Positions 1-6,984 are shown, counted from the first letter of the stretch. The stretch: DNA of 8,836 bases from Saprospiraceae bacterium (GCA_021739805.1 JAIPBB010000227.1:1-8836); one strand, 5' to 3'. The notes: a model not told the origin generated them from the sequence alone. Numbers and translations are program-made.

Positions 1-105
1 GTTGATTTACGGAAACTAAAATATAATTTAGGTCATGGTTTTTATTGGAAAAATGATGGCCTATTTTATGTTGACGGATCGGAGATTAGAGTCCCGGTTG
101 CTTAA
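1..105 (+). CDS. C-terminal end of an unknown protein (5' partial)
   Basis: Frame 1 is open from the window edge to a TAA at 103-105 and gives 34 residues. They are rich in aromatic and glycine residues (NLGHGFYWKNDG in the middle, VPVA at the end), like a beta-rich domain end. The start lies outside the window. No family is recognised. It is kept as a gene end because it is on the same strand as the next frame and is followed at once by stops in other frames. A real short stretch of random open frame cannot be excluded at this length. Confidence 0.4.
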   Translation, partial: VDLRKLKYNLGHGFYWKNDGLFYVDGSEIRVPVA

Positions 106-166
106 AAAGTGATATTTAGTTATATTTTCGCTAACTCTTGAAAGTGATGAAATATATCTTGGTTCT

Positions 167-670
167 TTGGAAGGAATAGATCCTAAAACCATAGACCGAG
201 AATTTGGGAACAACTTAACTCGAATTTCTCCAATGCATTATGATCAGCAAGGCCGACCTCAATTACTAAACTTAGATCCCCATATTATTTTTCCCACTTT
301 TACCAAACAAGGTTCTATTCATCTGTATGGTAAAAATACGCTTTATGGACCTACGGCTTTTTTGAAATTAAATTTTAATATTCCCCCTGGATCTTTAGAG
401 GAAGAAAAAACTATTCAATTAATAAGTCATATTGATGCCCAATGGATAGCTTATTTGAAAAGAGCAAGAGAATGGTGGGGAAAAATTAAACCTAACTTAG
501 TTAATAATTCTCCCACCAACCCTAATATTACACGAGTGGGTTTTGGTATGAGTATCAAAAATCCAACTCTTACCAAAACGGTTCCTAGAGACATACCTTC
601 GCCATATGTTCAACAAAGACTATTTGATTTCAAAGATTGGCTTATCTTTAGTGAATTGCCAATTATTTAG
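167..670 (+). CDS. Unknown protein, poor start; possibly N-terminally damaged
   Basis: A 167-codon frame ends in TAG at 668-670. I do not recognise the protein. It looks globular and partly beta-rich (LDPHIIFPTFTKQGSIHLYG), with a Trp-rich segment (AREWWGKIKPN) near residues 100-110 and no signal peptide or membrane helix. The only standard start near the 5' end is TTG at 167, with no Shine-Dalgarno sequence in front of it. The same frame is open back to 113, after a TGA at 110-112, and that extension (SDEIYLGSLEGIDPK across the TTG) reads like protein. This suggests the true N-terminus is longer, uses a rare start, or was lost by a frameshift. A good-looking ATG at 147 is in another frame and stops after 10 codons. 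The next in-frame ATG is at 233. A weak promoter match (TTGCTT, 17 bp, TATATT at 98-126) lies upstream. The stop overlaps the stop of the convergent gene. Confidence 0.55.
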   Translation: MEGIDPKTIDREFGNNLTRISPMHYDQQGRPQLLNLDPHIIFPTFTKQGSIHLYGKNTLYGPTAFLKLNFNIPPGSLEEEKTIQLISHIDAQWIAYLKRAREWWGKIKPNLVNNSPTNPNITRVGFGMSIKNPTLTKTVPRDIPSPYVQQRLFDFKDWLIFSELPII

Positions 671-936
671 ACAACCAAATCCAAAATGCGAGTAACAAAA
701 ACAGGATTAGGGTCAAATAATTCTCTTTTAATGCAATAATAGCCCTCTGTAACTTTCGTAACATAGGCAAATTCATCTTTCAAGAAATATTCAATCTTAA
801 CAGGAGTATATTTTCTTTTAAATTTTCCTAATTCTAATTCTAGAAGTTCTTCATATACAATATGTTCTTCAATATGATATTGGTTGCCATCTAAATCTTT
901 AGCTACGATCTTATCAGTTATCAATTCTGACATCAT
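667..936 (-). CDS. Unknown 89-aa acidic protein, last gene of the operon
   Basis: This small protein has charged, alternating hydrophobic segments (HIEEHIVYEELLELELGKF, then FAYVTKVTEGYYCIKREL), probably a compact alpha/beta or all-beta fold. I do not recognise the family. Two tandem ATG codons begin it, at 936 and 933. AAAGGA in front has the better spacing to the second one, so MSELITDK may be the true N-terminus. The start lies 23 bases inside the end of the metallophosphoesterase gene, which suggests coupled translation. It closes the operon. Its TAA overlaps the TAG of the convergent plus-strand frame by two bases, and no convincing terminator follows. Confidence 0.75.
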   Translation of the reverse strand: MMSELITDKIVAKDLDGNQYHIEEHIVYEELLELELGKFKRKYTPVKIEYFLKDEFAYVTKVTEGYYCIKRELFDPNPVFVTRILDLVV

Positions 937-1756
937 TTTTTCCTTTATAATAAAAATTTGTAATTTCTAAATTTTCATCAATATCTATCCACCAACCATT
1001 TTCAGCACATTGATTCAAACAAATAAATCTTGTGCCATCAATCACTTGATCAAAATATTGATGAAAATGAGCGAACACCCATAATTTGGGTTGATGTTCC
1101 TTATGCATGAAATCTAACATACGAGTTGTCATGGTGGGAATCGGGGCGCCAGTAAATGGTAAATCTAATTTTCCCAAAACCTTTAAGGGACATGAATGCG
1201 ATACCATAATTTCTGGCCTGACTTGGGTGTAAACGTCAATTGCTTCTTCACATTCATGCGGTCCTAGTTGCTCTCGAACTGACCAATTTGCTCCTTGAGC
1301 AATTCTCCAAAGCATATCAACACTATATGCTCCTCGCACATAGAAAAGAGAACGATCTGTATCGGGAATATTCCATGTACCAAAATCGTGTAAACGATGT
1401 TCACACCAACCAGTATATTCGTAAATAGAATCTTCTGAACAATCTGGAAGGTATCTATCTAAATTTGGATGTATCCGCACTCGATCAGGAATATCAAATG
1501 TTTCATTTGCTTTAATCAAAGTATGATTAAGCAATCTTTTTTCATAAGAGAAAGGATAATCTTTTAATGTAGACACAAATTTATAACAATAATCATCATG
1601 ATTGCCCGCCACAAAAACATGTCTACTAGAATCTAATTGTTCTAATTCTTTATATTGATGAGTAAAATCACCCAATTGAATAGAACAATTAGATTGTTTC
1701 GCATATTTGATATATGTGTCCATCCGATTGTGAACATCGCCAAATAATCTTAACAT
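914..1756 (-). CDS. Calcineurin-like metallophosphoesterase
   Basis: A 280-aa two-metal phosphoesterase. The family motifs appear in order: GDVHN (D7, H9), LGDF (D30), GNHDD (N52, H53, D54), SHSCP (H187) and AHFHQ (H230, H232). These residues match the ligands of the di-metal centre in Ser/Thr phosphatase and nuclease-like members. In the last motif the usual GHxH is AHFH, a mild variant. Length fits a single complete domain with an insert between the GNHD and SH motifs (roughly residues 60-180, Cys- and Trp-rich). The substrate cannot be told; phage members may act on nucleotides, nucleic acid ends or proteins. The ATG shares one base with the previous gene's stop (TAATG), and AAGGA sits about 6 bases ahead. 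It is cotranscribed with two nucleotidyltransferases and a radical SAM enzyme, which makes a role in nucleic-acid end processing plausible but unproven. Confidence 0.9.
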   Translation of the reverse strand: MLRLFGDVHNRMDTYIKYAKQSNCSIQLGDFTHQYKELEQLDSSRHVFVAGNHDDYCYKFVSTLKDYPFSYEKRLLNHTLIKANETFDIPDRVRIHPNLDRYLPDCSEDSIYEYTGWCEHRLHDFGTWNIPDTDRSLFYVRGAYSVDMLWRIAQGANWSVREQLGPHECEEAIDVYTQVRPEIMVSHSCPLKVLGKLDLPFTGAPIPTMTTRMLDFMHKEHQPKLWVFAHFHQYFDQVIDGTRFICLNQCAENGWWIDIDENLEITNFYYKGKNDVRIDN

Positions 1757-2043
1757 TACAGATCCTTATCAATAGCATCGACTGTTTGATCATGTTGCTC
1801 CCAAGGCAAAGTATCAGATTTTTCATTGGTGTCTTCTGATGTTGCTAATTTCATATGAACTTCAAAAACCACTCTTACAGAATAAGGATACGTTTCATTT
1901 GGAATTGAATTATCAGTTGGACGAACAATAAAACCTGCTCCTATAGGTGGTTCTGGGTGGAATGCCACACCTATAACGACGCCTTCCCCTTTACCATACT
2001 GATCGTCATAAATAACTTTGTCACCTTCTTTGTAAGTGTACAC
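1756..2043 (-). CDS. Unknown 95-aa protein with a beta-barrel-like N-terminus
   Basis: The start is GTG (MYTYKEGDKVIYDD), preceded by GGAG about 7 bases away. The AGGAG overlaps the TAG stop of the upstream 58-aa gene, so ribosomes can pass straight on. Residues 1-65 look like a small SH3- or KOW-type barrel (GDKVIY, then GKGEGVVIGVAF, then a Pro-rich loop and YSVRVVFEVHMKL). The last 30 residues are acidic and probably disordered. This resembles small phage adaptor-like proteins, but I cannot name a family. Its stop is joined to the phosphoesterase start by a TAATG overlap. Confidence 0.8.
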   Translation of the reverse strand: MYTYKEGDKVIYDDQYGKGEGVVIGVAFHPEPPIGAGFIVRPTDNSIPNETYPYSVRVVFEVHMKLATSEDTNEKSDTLPWEQHDQTVDAIDKDL

Positions 2044-2053
2044 TATGTTTCTC

Positions 2054-2230
2054 CTATGTTAATGTGTTATAATGCAAAGCATCAAAAATTTTTTCCCTCA
2101 TTTTAGAGTCTTCCTTATTTTCTTCTTCAGGAGGACACATAGGATTTTGTACATACGCTTTCAGCCATTTAGCTTCTTGTGGTGTTAGCGTCAAAATGAT
2201 TTCAACTGTTTGTTTTATTTCTGATTTCAT
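2054..2230 (-). CDS. 58-aa phage-type small protein (EAKWLK...QNP family-like)
   Basis: This short gene of 58 codons starts MKSEIKQTVE and ends HYNTLT before a TAG. A strong GGGAG lies about 6 bases ahead of the ATG, and it overlaps the TAG stop of the radical SAM gene. The pattern, a beta strand (VEIILTLTPQ), then EAKWLKAYVQNP, an acidic stretch and MREKIFDAL, is like a small protein often seen in tailed-phage genomes with no known function; that likeness is from memory, not from a search. It exactly fills the space between the two neighbouring genes, with about 10-base gaps on both sides, which strongly supports it as real. Confidence 0.85.
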   Translation of the reverse strand: MKSEIKQTVEIILTLTPQEAKWLKAYVQNPMCPPEEENKEDSKMREKIFDALHYNTLT

Positions 2231-2239
2231 TTTTTCTCC

Positions 2240-3109
2240 CTAAAGTATAACTGCTCCCGAATATTTCCAATCATAAGACAATCTTCCATCAGGGAAGAAA
2301 ATCAATTGTCGGATATTTTCTGAATTTGTGGTTGATGTTAAACAATTAGAAAGGCAAACATTTTGCCCTTCCCAATCATACACGATTGCCCCATGTGGTA
2401 ATTCTAACAAAGGAGTGCTCGTTTTGTCAAGCCATTCCTTAATCGGACTCAAATCAAATCGATGTTCGTTAACCCAATGAAACACTTGATCATTCTGCGA
2501 AATATCAGGACGATCTACCATTCGTAATGTAGTCTGATCTACATTATTGTGCTTGCACTTTTCCATCAGCGTGATAATATCAGATACACTATCCATGTTA
2601 TCTTTAGTCAGGGTACAATTTATTCGTACTGAAAATCCAATTTCTTTTAATTTCCTGACGGTGTTCCAAATTCCAAGTGGGAAATTAGCCTTCAATAATT
2701 TGCTGTTACGTATAGAAGTGTGATGAGCGATAGAAATACAAATGGTTGTTAATCCACGAGCATACCAACCAGCCACTCCTTCTAATTCCTCAAGAATATT
2801 ATTTTCATTTGCCGGATCAAGCAAAATTCCATTCGTTTGCAGTTCTTTAAAAGGGAATTGATATTGCCCTACCTGACATAAATATTCGTCAATTAATTCG
2901 GGATATAAAGTAGGCTCTCCTTTTCCAGTCATCAAAAAAGTACTAACATTGTTTTGTTGGGCAAATTGACAGGCTATATGAAAGTTTCTCCAATTAATAG
3001 TTTCAAACTCATAAACATTATCAAAGCCTGTCATTTTTGACACACAATATGGACAATTCATATTGCAAGCTCGACCACCGACAACCGCTGTAAATGTATT
3101 AATTTTCAT
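2240..3109 (-). CDS. Radical SAM enzyme, substrate unknown
   Basis: This 289-aa protein has the radical SAM signature near its N-terminus: CNMNCPYC, with C15, C19 and C22 to bind a [4Fe-4S] cluster that cleaves S-adenosylmethionine. TGKGEPTLYPE (residues 61-71) fits the GGE-type SAM-binding segment of the barrel. KELQTNGILL (88-97) is the following conserved strand, and RINCTLTKDN (162-171) a later barrel strand. The C-terminal part holds two more cysteines, C252 and C256 (NVCLSNCL), followed by RQLIFFPDGRLSYDW. That segment resembles the tail of MoaA-like or activase-like members but is too short for a full SPASM domain. The reaction cannot be assigned; RNA or small-molecule modification and enzyme activation are all possible. 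A single base separates its ATG from the stop of the 195-aa gene, and its own ribosome site (GAAAGA) is weak, suggesting coupled translation. Confidence 0.9.
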   Translation of the reverse strand: MKINTFTAVVGGRACNMNCPYCVSKMTGFDNVYEFETINWRNFHIACQFAQQNNVSTFLMTGKGEPTLYPELIDEYLCQVGQYQFPFKELQTNGILLDPANENNILEELEGVAGWYARGLTTICISIAHHTSIRNSKLLKANFPLGIWNTVRKLKEIGFSVRINCTLTKDNMDSVSDIITLMEKCKHNNVDQTTLRMVDRPDISQNDQVFHWVNEHRFDLSPIKEWLDKTSTPLLELPHGAIVYDWEGQNVCLSNCLTSTTNSENIRQLIFFPDGRLSYDWKYSGAVIL

Positions 3110-3110
3110 T

Positions 3111-3698
3111 TTAATCTTTCAGTTTTATTCTTGATTTTATATCTTCAAGCATTTGCGAATAATCATCATCATTGTAATCGACAACATCCGATTCAAAAAA
3201 CTGAATATCCCCATCTTCTTCATAAGCAGGATCAATTAAATAAGGAAAATTTTTACGAATGTTATTAGAATCTAATTTCTCGTTGTTTCCATACGCTTGT
3301 TTGGTATCAGTGTTCCAATAATTCCCTTTGTTTGGAATATAAGAACGAAGTTTTTTGCCATTCCAATATATGATGAAATGGACTGGACATTCCCAATCAC
3401 CCCCTGCTAAAAATCCAAGAAATGAAAGTCCATTTGATAATATATTATACCCTAAAAATTGATTTTGAGCACAATTTATTGGCTCATCTGCGTATCTTTC
3501 GTCCAACCATTCATGTTCTTTTTCGCATGTAACATTCTCAAAGTCAAATTCGACTTTTTTCAAATCTTTTTGTATTTGAGAAGTTAATTCTCCCCATAGA
3601 TAACAATCAAAATATGAATCTTCCTCTTTGGCTTTTTGAGCTTCTTCAATTTTGATTTTTAATTCTTGTATGGTTATGGGTGTGAAATATCTCGCCAT
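3111..3698 (-). CDS. Unknown 195-aa protein with a GGDWE...IIYW core
   Basis: I do not recognise this protein. Residues 10-50 are helical and charged (IKIEEAQKAKEEDSYF). The core around 80-140 has strong strand character and a distinctive run: NGLSFLGFLAGGDWECPVHF, then IIYWNGKKLRSYIPNKGN and WNTDTKQAYGNN. The tail (155-195) is acidic with a DYNDDDY cluster. It looks cytoplasmic, with no membrane segment. AAGGA lies about 7 bases ahead of the ATG and overlaps the end of the nucleotidyltransferase gene. Stop and start are one base apart both upstream and downstream, so it is a full operon member between an RlaP-like nucleotidyltransferase and a radical SAM enzyme. Confidence 0.8.
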   Translation of the reverse strand: MARYFTPITIQELKIKIEEAQKAKEEDSYFDCYLWGELTSQIQKDLKKVEFDFENVTCEKEHEWLDERYADEPINCAQNQFLGYNILSNGLSFLGFLAGGDWECPVHFIIYWNGKKLRSYIPNKGNYWNTDTKQAYGNNEKLDSNNIRKNFPYLIDPAYEEDGDIQFFESDVVDYNDDDYSQMLEDIKSRIKLKD

Positions 3699-3699
3699 T

Positions 3700-4611
3700 T
3701 TAATTCCTTATAATTTCTTGGTGACGATTTAATATAGTTTGAATATCTCTTAATGCTTGAATAGTAGCATCAGGATTAACAACACATTCTTCTAGATTCC
3801 CATAATGAGTTTCTAGGCAATTAATTAACAATTGTTTAATTTTACCTTCATCTGGTTTCGCCCGCAAAGTACTATTAATATACAATTTTTCCAACTCCTT
3901 TTCTTTAGACGCAAACCAATCACGAATATCCTGTTCGCTTACTTCTCCTCGTCGAATAGCTTTCATATGTTCTCGACGACCTTCTTCTTGCAAATCTAAA
4001 TCATGTTCCATTAAGATTTGCTCGACTTCACTCAATAATCGAACTAAATTTGCAGCACATTTAACATCAAACCCAAATTGTTCTATAAGCTTTTTTCGCT
4101 TGCCTTCAGCTTTTTTACTATGCATGGCATGCAATCGACTATAAGCATAACTCTTAAATGTTTTAAAAGCTAATTTGCTTAAAAACAATTCTCTATTTTC
4201 TCGAACCATTTCATTAATGGGACTACTGTGTAAAATGCAATTGAAAGGAATGTAAAGCAAATCAATGTAATTAGGATTAGCAGTCATACACAAATTAAAA
4301 TATTTTGTGATATGATGCACAGTAATGTCATACTCTCTGCCTTTGCCCCCATTAGCTGATTCGTCCATCACATGATGATGTTGGAATTGAGTGAATCTTT
4401 TTTTAGGTGTTCCAAATCCTTCAATCTCGCCATCAAGATGAAAAAACACTAACCTCTTGGGCGGAATTACCCATCCCGCAAGGTCCATATCAGAATCATC
4501 AATGTTTGTACCATATGACTTTGATCCAGTAATGCAAAGATACTGTGTATTATTAATTAACCATTGTGGAGGATTAATTAAACCTTTTTTATCCAAATCT
4601 TTTAGAATCAT
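3700..4611 (-). CDS. Polymerase-beta superfamily nucleotidyltransferase, YcgL/RlaP-like
   Basis: This 303-aa protein has the nucleotidyltransferase signature GSKSYGTNIDDSDMDLAG (residues 29-46), giving the GS and DxD (D41, D43) metal-binding motifs. REYDITVHH (92-100) supplies a third carboxylate (D95). It is followed by ITKYFNLCMTANPNYIDLLY, the helix with the N-P-N..D-L-L pattern typical of PF10127 proteins (YcgL in Bacillus; RlaP, often beside RNA ligases). The C-terminal half is helical and charged. Such enzymes transfer a nucleotide to an unknown acceptor; RlaP is linked to RNA repair only by gene context, and no ligase is present in this window. It shares one base with the previous gene (TAATG), which is itself a second nucleotidyltransferase, so the two are likely translated together. 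Confidence 0.88.
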   Translation of the reverse strand: MILKDLDKKGLINPPQWLINNTQYLCITGSKSYGTNIDDSDMDLAGWVIPPKRLVFFHLDGEIEGFGTPKKRFTQFQHHHVMDESANGGKGREYDITVHHITKYFNLCMTANPNYIDLLYIPFNCILHSSPINEMVRENRELFLSKLAFKTFKSYAYSRLHAMHSKKAEGKRKKLIEQFGFDVKCAANLVRLLSEVEQILMEHDLDLQEEGRREHMKAIRRGEVSEQDIRDWFASKEKELEKLYINSTLRAKPDEGKIKQLLINCLETHYGNLEECVVNPDATIQALRDIQTILNRHQEIIRN

Positions 4612-5300
4612 TATTCCTTTACCTCTTCTACATCAGGATAATCTTGACGAATCCAATTAATCAAACATTTCTTATGTGATTCTAAATTAGATCCATCACA
4701 TTTTTTCCTAAACAAATATGGCTCCAAATCAGGATAATATTCAACAATTCCTGATTTTGTATACAATTCAATTTTCTGTAATAAACCTAAACATTGCCCA
4801 ATTTGAAAAGCAGCTTGTTTTCTAAAATCAATTACATTCTGATTATTCTTACGGATATCTGTAATTGTTCCAAAATCTATTTCTTCAAGAACTGCCAGCT
4901 TCTCTTCTGTAGTTCCTTTTAGAGCACTTTTAACTTTAGATCGGTAATCTGTTCTGGAAAGAAAAGACAACATAGACCTTAACGCTCTAGCTAATTTCAA
5001 TTTTACATTTCTTTTGACATTACGTAAAATTGGACATTCCCATTCTTGCCGATGATAATAATAGGTTAGGGCCACAGCATTATTACATTCATCAGCCGTT
5101 CCTTTGTATACATTTACAATTACATCATCTTGAACAACAGCTAAATTGACATCTACTTCTTTATCTGCCAATTCTTTAGACAATTGCTGCTCAAAATTTA
5201 AGCACATTTCTTTGCATTCTTGTTTACATGGAATTTTGTCCACATAAACCATAATGTCATAATCAAGACTGTTGGTTGATCCAAATATGTTATATCGCAT
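4611..5300 (-). CDS. Second, minimal nucleotidyltransferase-fold protein; likely leaderless
   Basis: A 229-aa protein. The N-terminus MRYNIFGSTNSLDYDIMVYV carries the GS and DxD (D13, D15) motifs of the polymerase-beta fold, and EVDVNLAVV gives the third acidic residue (D50). The rest is mostly helical (LKLARALRSMLSFLSRTDYR, 100-125) with a tail around LYTKSGIVEYYPDLEPYLF. This arrangement resembles nucleotidyltransferase-like proteins of large phages; target and nucleotide are unknown. It is the first gene of the eight-gene operon. The ATG lies only 5 bases after the TATAAT of a phage-type promoter, and no Shine-Dalgarno sequence is present, so the mRNA probably starts at or next to the ATG. 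A later start would remove the catalytic GS/DxD motif, which argues that this start is right. Confidence 0.8.
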   Translation of the reverse strand: MRYNIFGSTNSLDYDIMVYVDKIPCKQECKEMCLNFEQQLSKELADKEVDVNLAVVQDDVIVNVYKGTADECNNAVALTYYYHRQEWECPILRNVKRNVKLKLARALRSMLSFLSRTDYRSKVKSALKGTTEEKLAVLEEIDFGTITDIRKNNQNVIDFRKQAAFQIGQCLGLLQKIELYTKSGIVEYYPDLEPYLFRKKCDGSNLESHKKCLINWIRQDYPDVEEVKE

Positions 5301-5305
5301 AATTT

Positions 5306-5333
5306 ATTATACCACAAAAAAGGATTATGACAT
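5306..5333 (-). promoter_or_regulatory. Phage-type promoter P1 for the central operon
   Basis: The core TTTTTTGTGGTATAATAA (5304-5321 as read on the minus strand) holds a TGTG-n-TATAAT extended -10. ATGTCA lies 16 bp upstream as a 4-of-6 match to TTGACA. The core is identical at P2 and nearly so at P3. It overlaps the last codons of the 521-aa gene and drives the operon starting at 5300. The expected transcription start falls on or beside the ATG. Confidence 0.75.
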
Positions 5334-6890
5334 ATTTTTTTCAAGAAGTTTTTCTAGTTTGCTAATTTTTGCCTCTAATGCCTCAAATTTATCTAATATC
5401 ATTTTCATGATGTTAAAACTATTATTGATGGGCACCGCTGTTTGTGGCATTGGATGTCCAAAAGCTATTTCCATTATAGAAGATGCTTTTTGCTTTGGGT
5501 CTTCAGGTATGATTGGAGACAGCTTTTTAGCTTTAATTATTTTAATATTAGGTTTACTGTTATTTAATTTAGCAGTCGTTTGTATTAGCCCTGTTCCTAA
5601 AAACATCCATTGTGTGCGAAGATATGATAGCCATTCGTCTTGCTGCCAAACTTCTGATGCTTTTATTTTATAAGTCTTCCTAATTTTATGAAATCTAGTT
5701 ATAAATTCATCTATTTTTTCTAAATTAGTTGCAACGAATCTTTTAAATTGCGTGGTTATATATATGTTTCTTATCTTATTGCGAAATTCAGGAGAATAAG
5801 GTGCTTGCAACAATCCAGCCGCAATAAGCATATGAACCATTCGACTATTCTCTTTTATTATCTCATCATCTAACTTATCATTCTTATATTGTTTATTCTG
5901 GTAATAACAAATTAAACGCCTTATTTCTTTTTGCTGTTTGTTTAAAGGTTTATCCATTTTCCAATCTTTCTTTGTGGCGATCTTTTTCATAGATAATTTT
6001 TCTAATTTGGGTTTTATTGAACACTTAACAATCTTCGAACTAGTTTCATTATATTTAGCTATTGCCAGCATATCGTCTAATGATAACCAAGACCATTGTT
6101 TTTTTATGTAATCTTGCCATTTCCTGTTTTTGTGGACTTCATAAGCTAACAACCCTTCTTCATCCATCACTTTAAGAAATATATCAATAAAATCATAACA
6201 TATTTTTAGTCCACCTATAAAACTTGTTAAATACCGACATCGGTGCATAAAGCCAACACCTTCATTACTAACAACAATGTTCTTAGTGATGCCAGGACCA
6301 GCTTCTAGTTCTAATTTTAATAATCCACTTCCTAATAAAATAGAGAAGATTGCAGTACCAGCTTCCCCATATTTGTTTTCCAAAGCTATCAAATCTCTTT
6401 TACTTTTGTTGTCACAAAACTTAAATTCCTCCACAATGTCTTCAAAAGATTTTCTTAACGAAACAACATCATCAAAAGCGGTTTTGTTGAATGTATATTC
6501 ATAAGAAATTTTTACCTTATAGATTTTATCCGAAATTTCCATGTTTTGAAATTCATGTCTCTTTTTTGTTGAATTACATTTATCACAAATCATGTCCCAA
6601 TAACAGAAACTTTCAGGCAAATAAATAGAAACTGAGGAATCGTAGATACAATAAACCGTCTCCCCATTGATGAAAAACTTACCACAATCCGCACATACTC
6701 GTTTTTGTCTTTTGGCTACATTCTCTAAAGTTATTTGGAATTTTTTACCAAATAAATATTGTTCTAGTTGCTCTTTTTTTTTGCTATGTGATTGAGGCAT
6801 TTTATGTTCCCAACTTTCTTTTGGCATTTGACTCCAAATCTTTTTGATGGTTTCCAATTCTTGTTGATATAAAAGAATTTTTGCTAACAT
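5325..6890 (-). CDS. Unknown 521-aa protein: zinc site, duplicated domain, coiled coil
   Basis: I do not recognise the family. The N-terminal part has a Cys4 zinc-ribbon or treble-clef pattern: VCADCG (C66, C69) and ICDKCN (C102, C105), with further cysteines at 81 and 96. A region of about 100 residues then appears twice. Copy 1 runs from about 172 to 275 (LLGSGLL, then KWQDYIKKQWSWL). Copy 2 runs from about 346 to 435 (LIAAGLL, then EWLSYLRTQWMFL). The first halves may be winged-helix-like. The last 25 residues form a heptad-rich coiled coil (FEALEAKISKLEKLLEKN), suggesting an oligomer. The protein is lysine-rich, and nucleic-acid binding is possible. The ATG at 6890 follows AGGA at a good distance. 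It has its own near-consensus sigma70-type promoter, unlike its neighbours, so it may be expressed early or independently. Confidence 0.8.
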   Translation of the reverse strand: MLAKILLYQQELETIKKIWSQMPKESWEHKMPQSHSKKKEQLEQYLFGKKFQITLENVAKRQKRVCADCGKFFINGETVYCIYDSSVSIYLPESFCYWDMICDKCNSTKKRHEFQNMEISDKIYKVKISYEYTFNKTAFDDVVSLRKSFEDIVEEFKFCDNKSKRDLIALENKYGEAGTAIFSILLGSGLLKLELEAGPGITKNIVVSNEGVGFMHRCRYLTSFIGGLKICYDFIDIFLKVMDEEGLLAYEVHKNRKWQDYIKKQWSWLSLDDMLAIAKYNETSSKIVKCSIKPKLEKLSMKKIATKKDWKMDKPLNKQQKEIRRLICYYQNKQYKNDKLDDEIIKENSRMVHMLIAAGLLQAPYSPEFRNKIRNIYITTQFKRFVATNLEKIDEFITRFHKIRKTYKIKASEVWQQDEWLSYLRTQWMFLGTGLIQTTAKLNNSKPNIKIIKAKKLSPIIPEDPKQKASSIMEIAFGHPMPQTAVPINNSFNIMKMILDKFEALEAKISKLEKLLEKNMS

Positions 6891-6927
6891 GATTTATCCT
6901 TTATTGATTTTTTAAAATATTAAAGGA

Positions 6928-6956
6928 ATTATAGCTGATATTATCGTATTAGTCAA
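6928..6956 (-). promoter_or_regulatory. Near-consensus sigma70-type promoter for the 521-aa gene
   Basis: On the minus strand TTGACT (6951-6956) and TATAAT (6928-6933) are separated by exactly 17 bases. This is 5 of 6 and 6 of 6 matches to the housekeeping consensus. Transcription would begin near 6921 and give a leader of about 30 bases with AAAGGA before the ATG at 6890. It lacks the TGTG element of the other promoters here. Confidence 0.85.
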
Positions 6957-6959
6957 TAG

Positions 6960-6984
6960 AAAACCCCTCTTGGCAATGCCAAGG
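6960..6984 (-). terminator. Rho-independent terminator after the 87-aa gene
   Basis: On the minus strand CTTGGC-ATT-GCCAAG forms a 6-bp GC-rich stem (6969-6983), extendable with a bulge, followed by AGGGG and TTTT. It lies about 35 bases after the stop of the 87-aa gene and just before the sigma70-type promoter. This separates the two transcription units. The T-run is short, so efficiency is uncertain. Confidence 0.55.

Noticed and set aside
636..663. Inverted repeat ATTGGC...GCCAAT near the convergent stops, as a two-way terminator
   Set aside because: It has only 6 bp, a 16-base loop and no following T-run on either strand. It was too weak to call.
2063..2073. TGTGTTATAAT on the plus strand, like the core of promoter P3
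   Set aside because: It lies inside the 58-aa minus-strand gene, has no upstream T-run or -35 match and points against the whole operon. A chance match in AT-rich DNA is likely.
5272..5673. A 133-codon plus-strand frame with hydrophobic segments
   Set aside because: It lies antisense to the end of the 521-aa gene and covers P1. The hydrophobic look comes from the complement of Lys- and Asn-rich codons.
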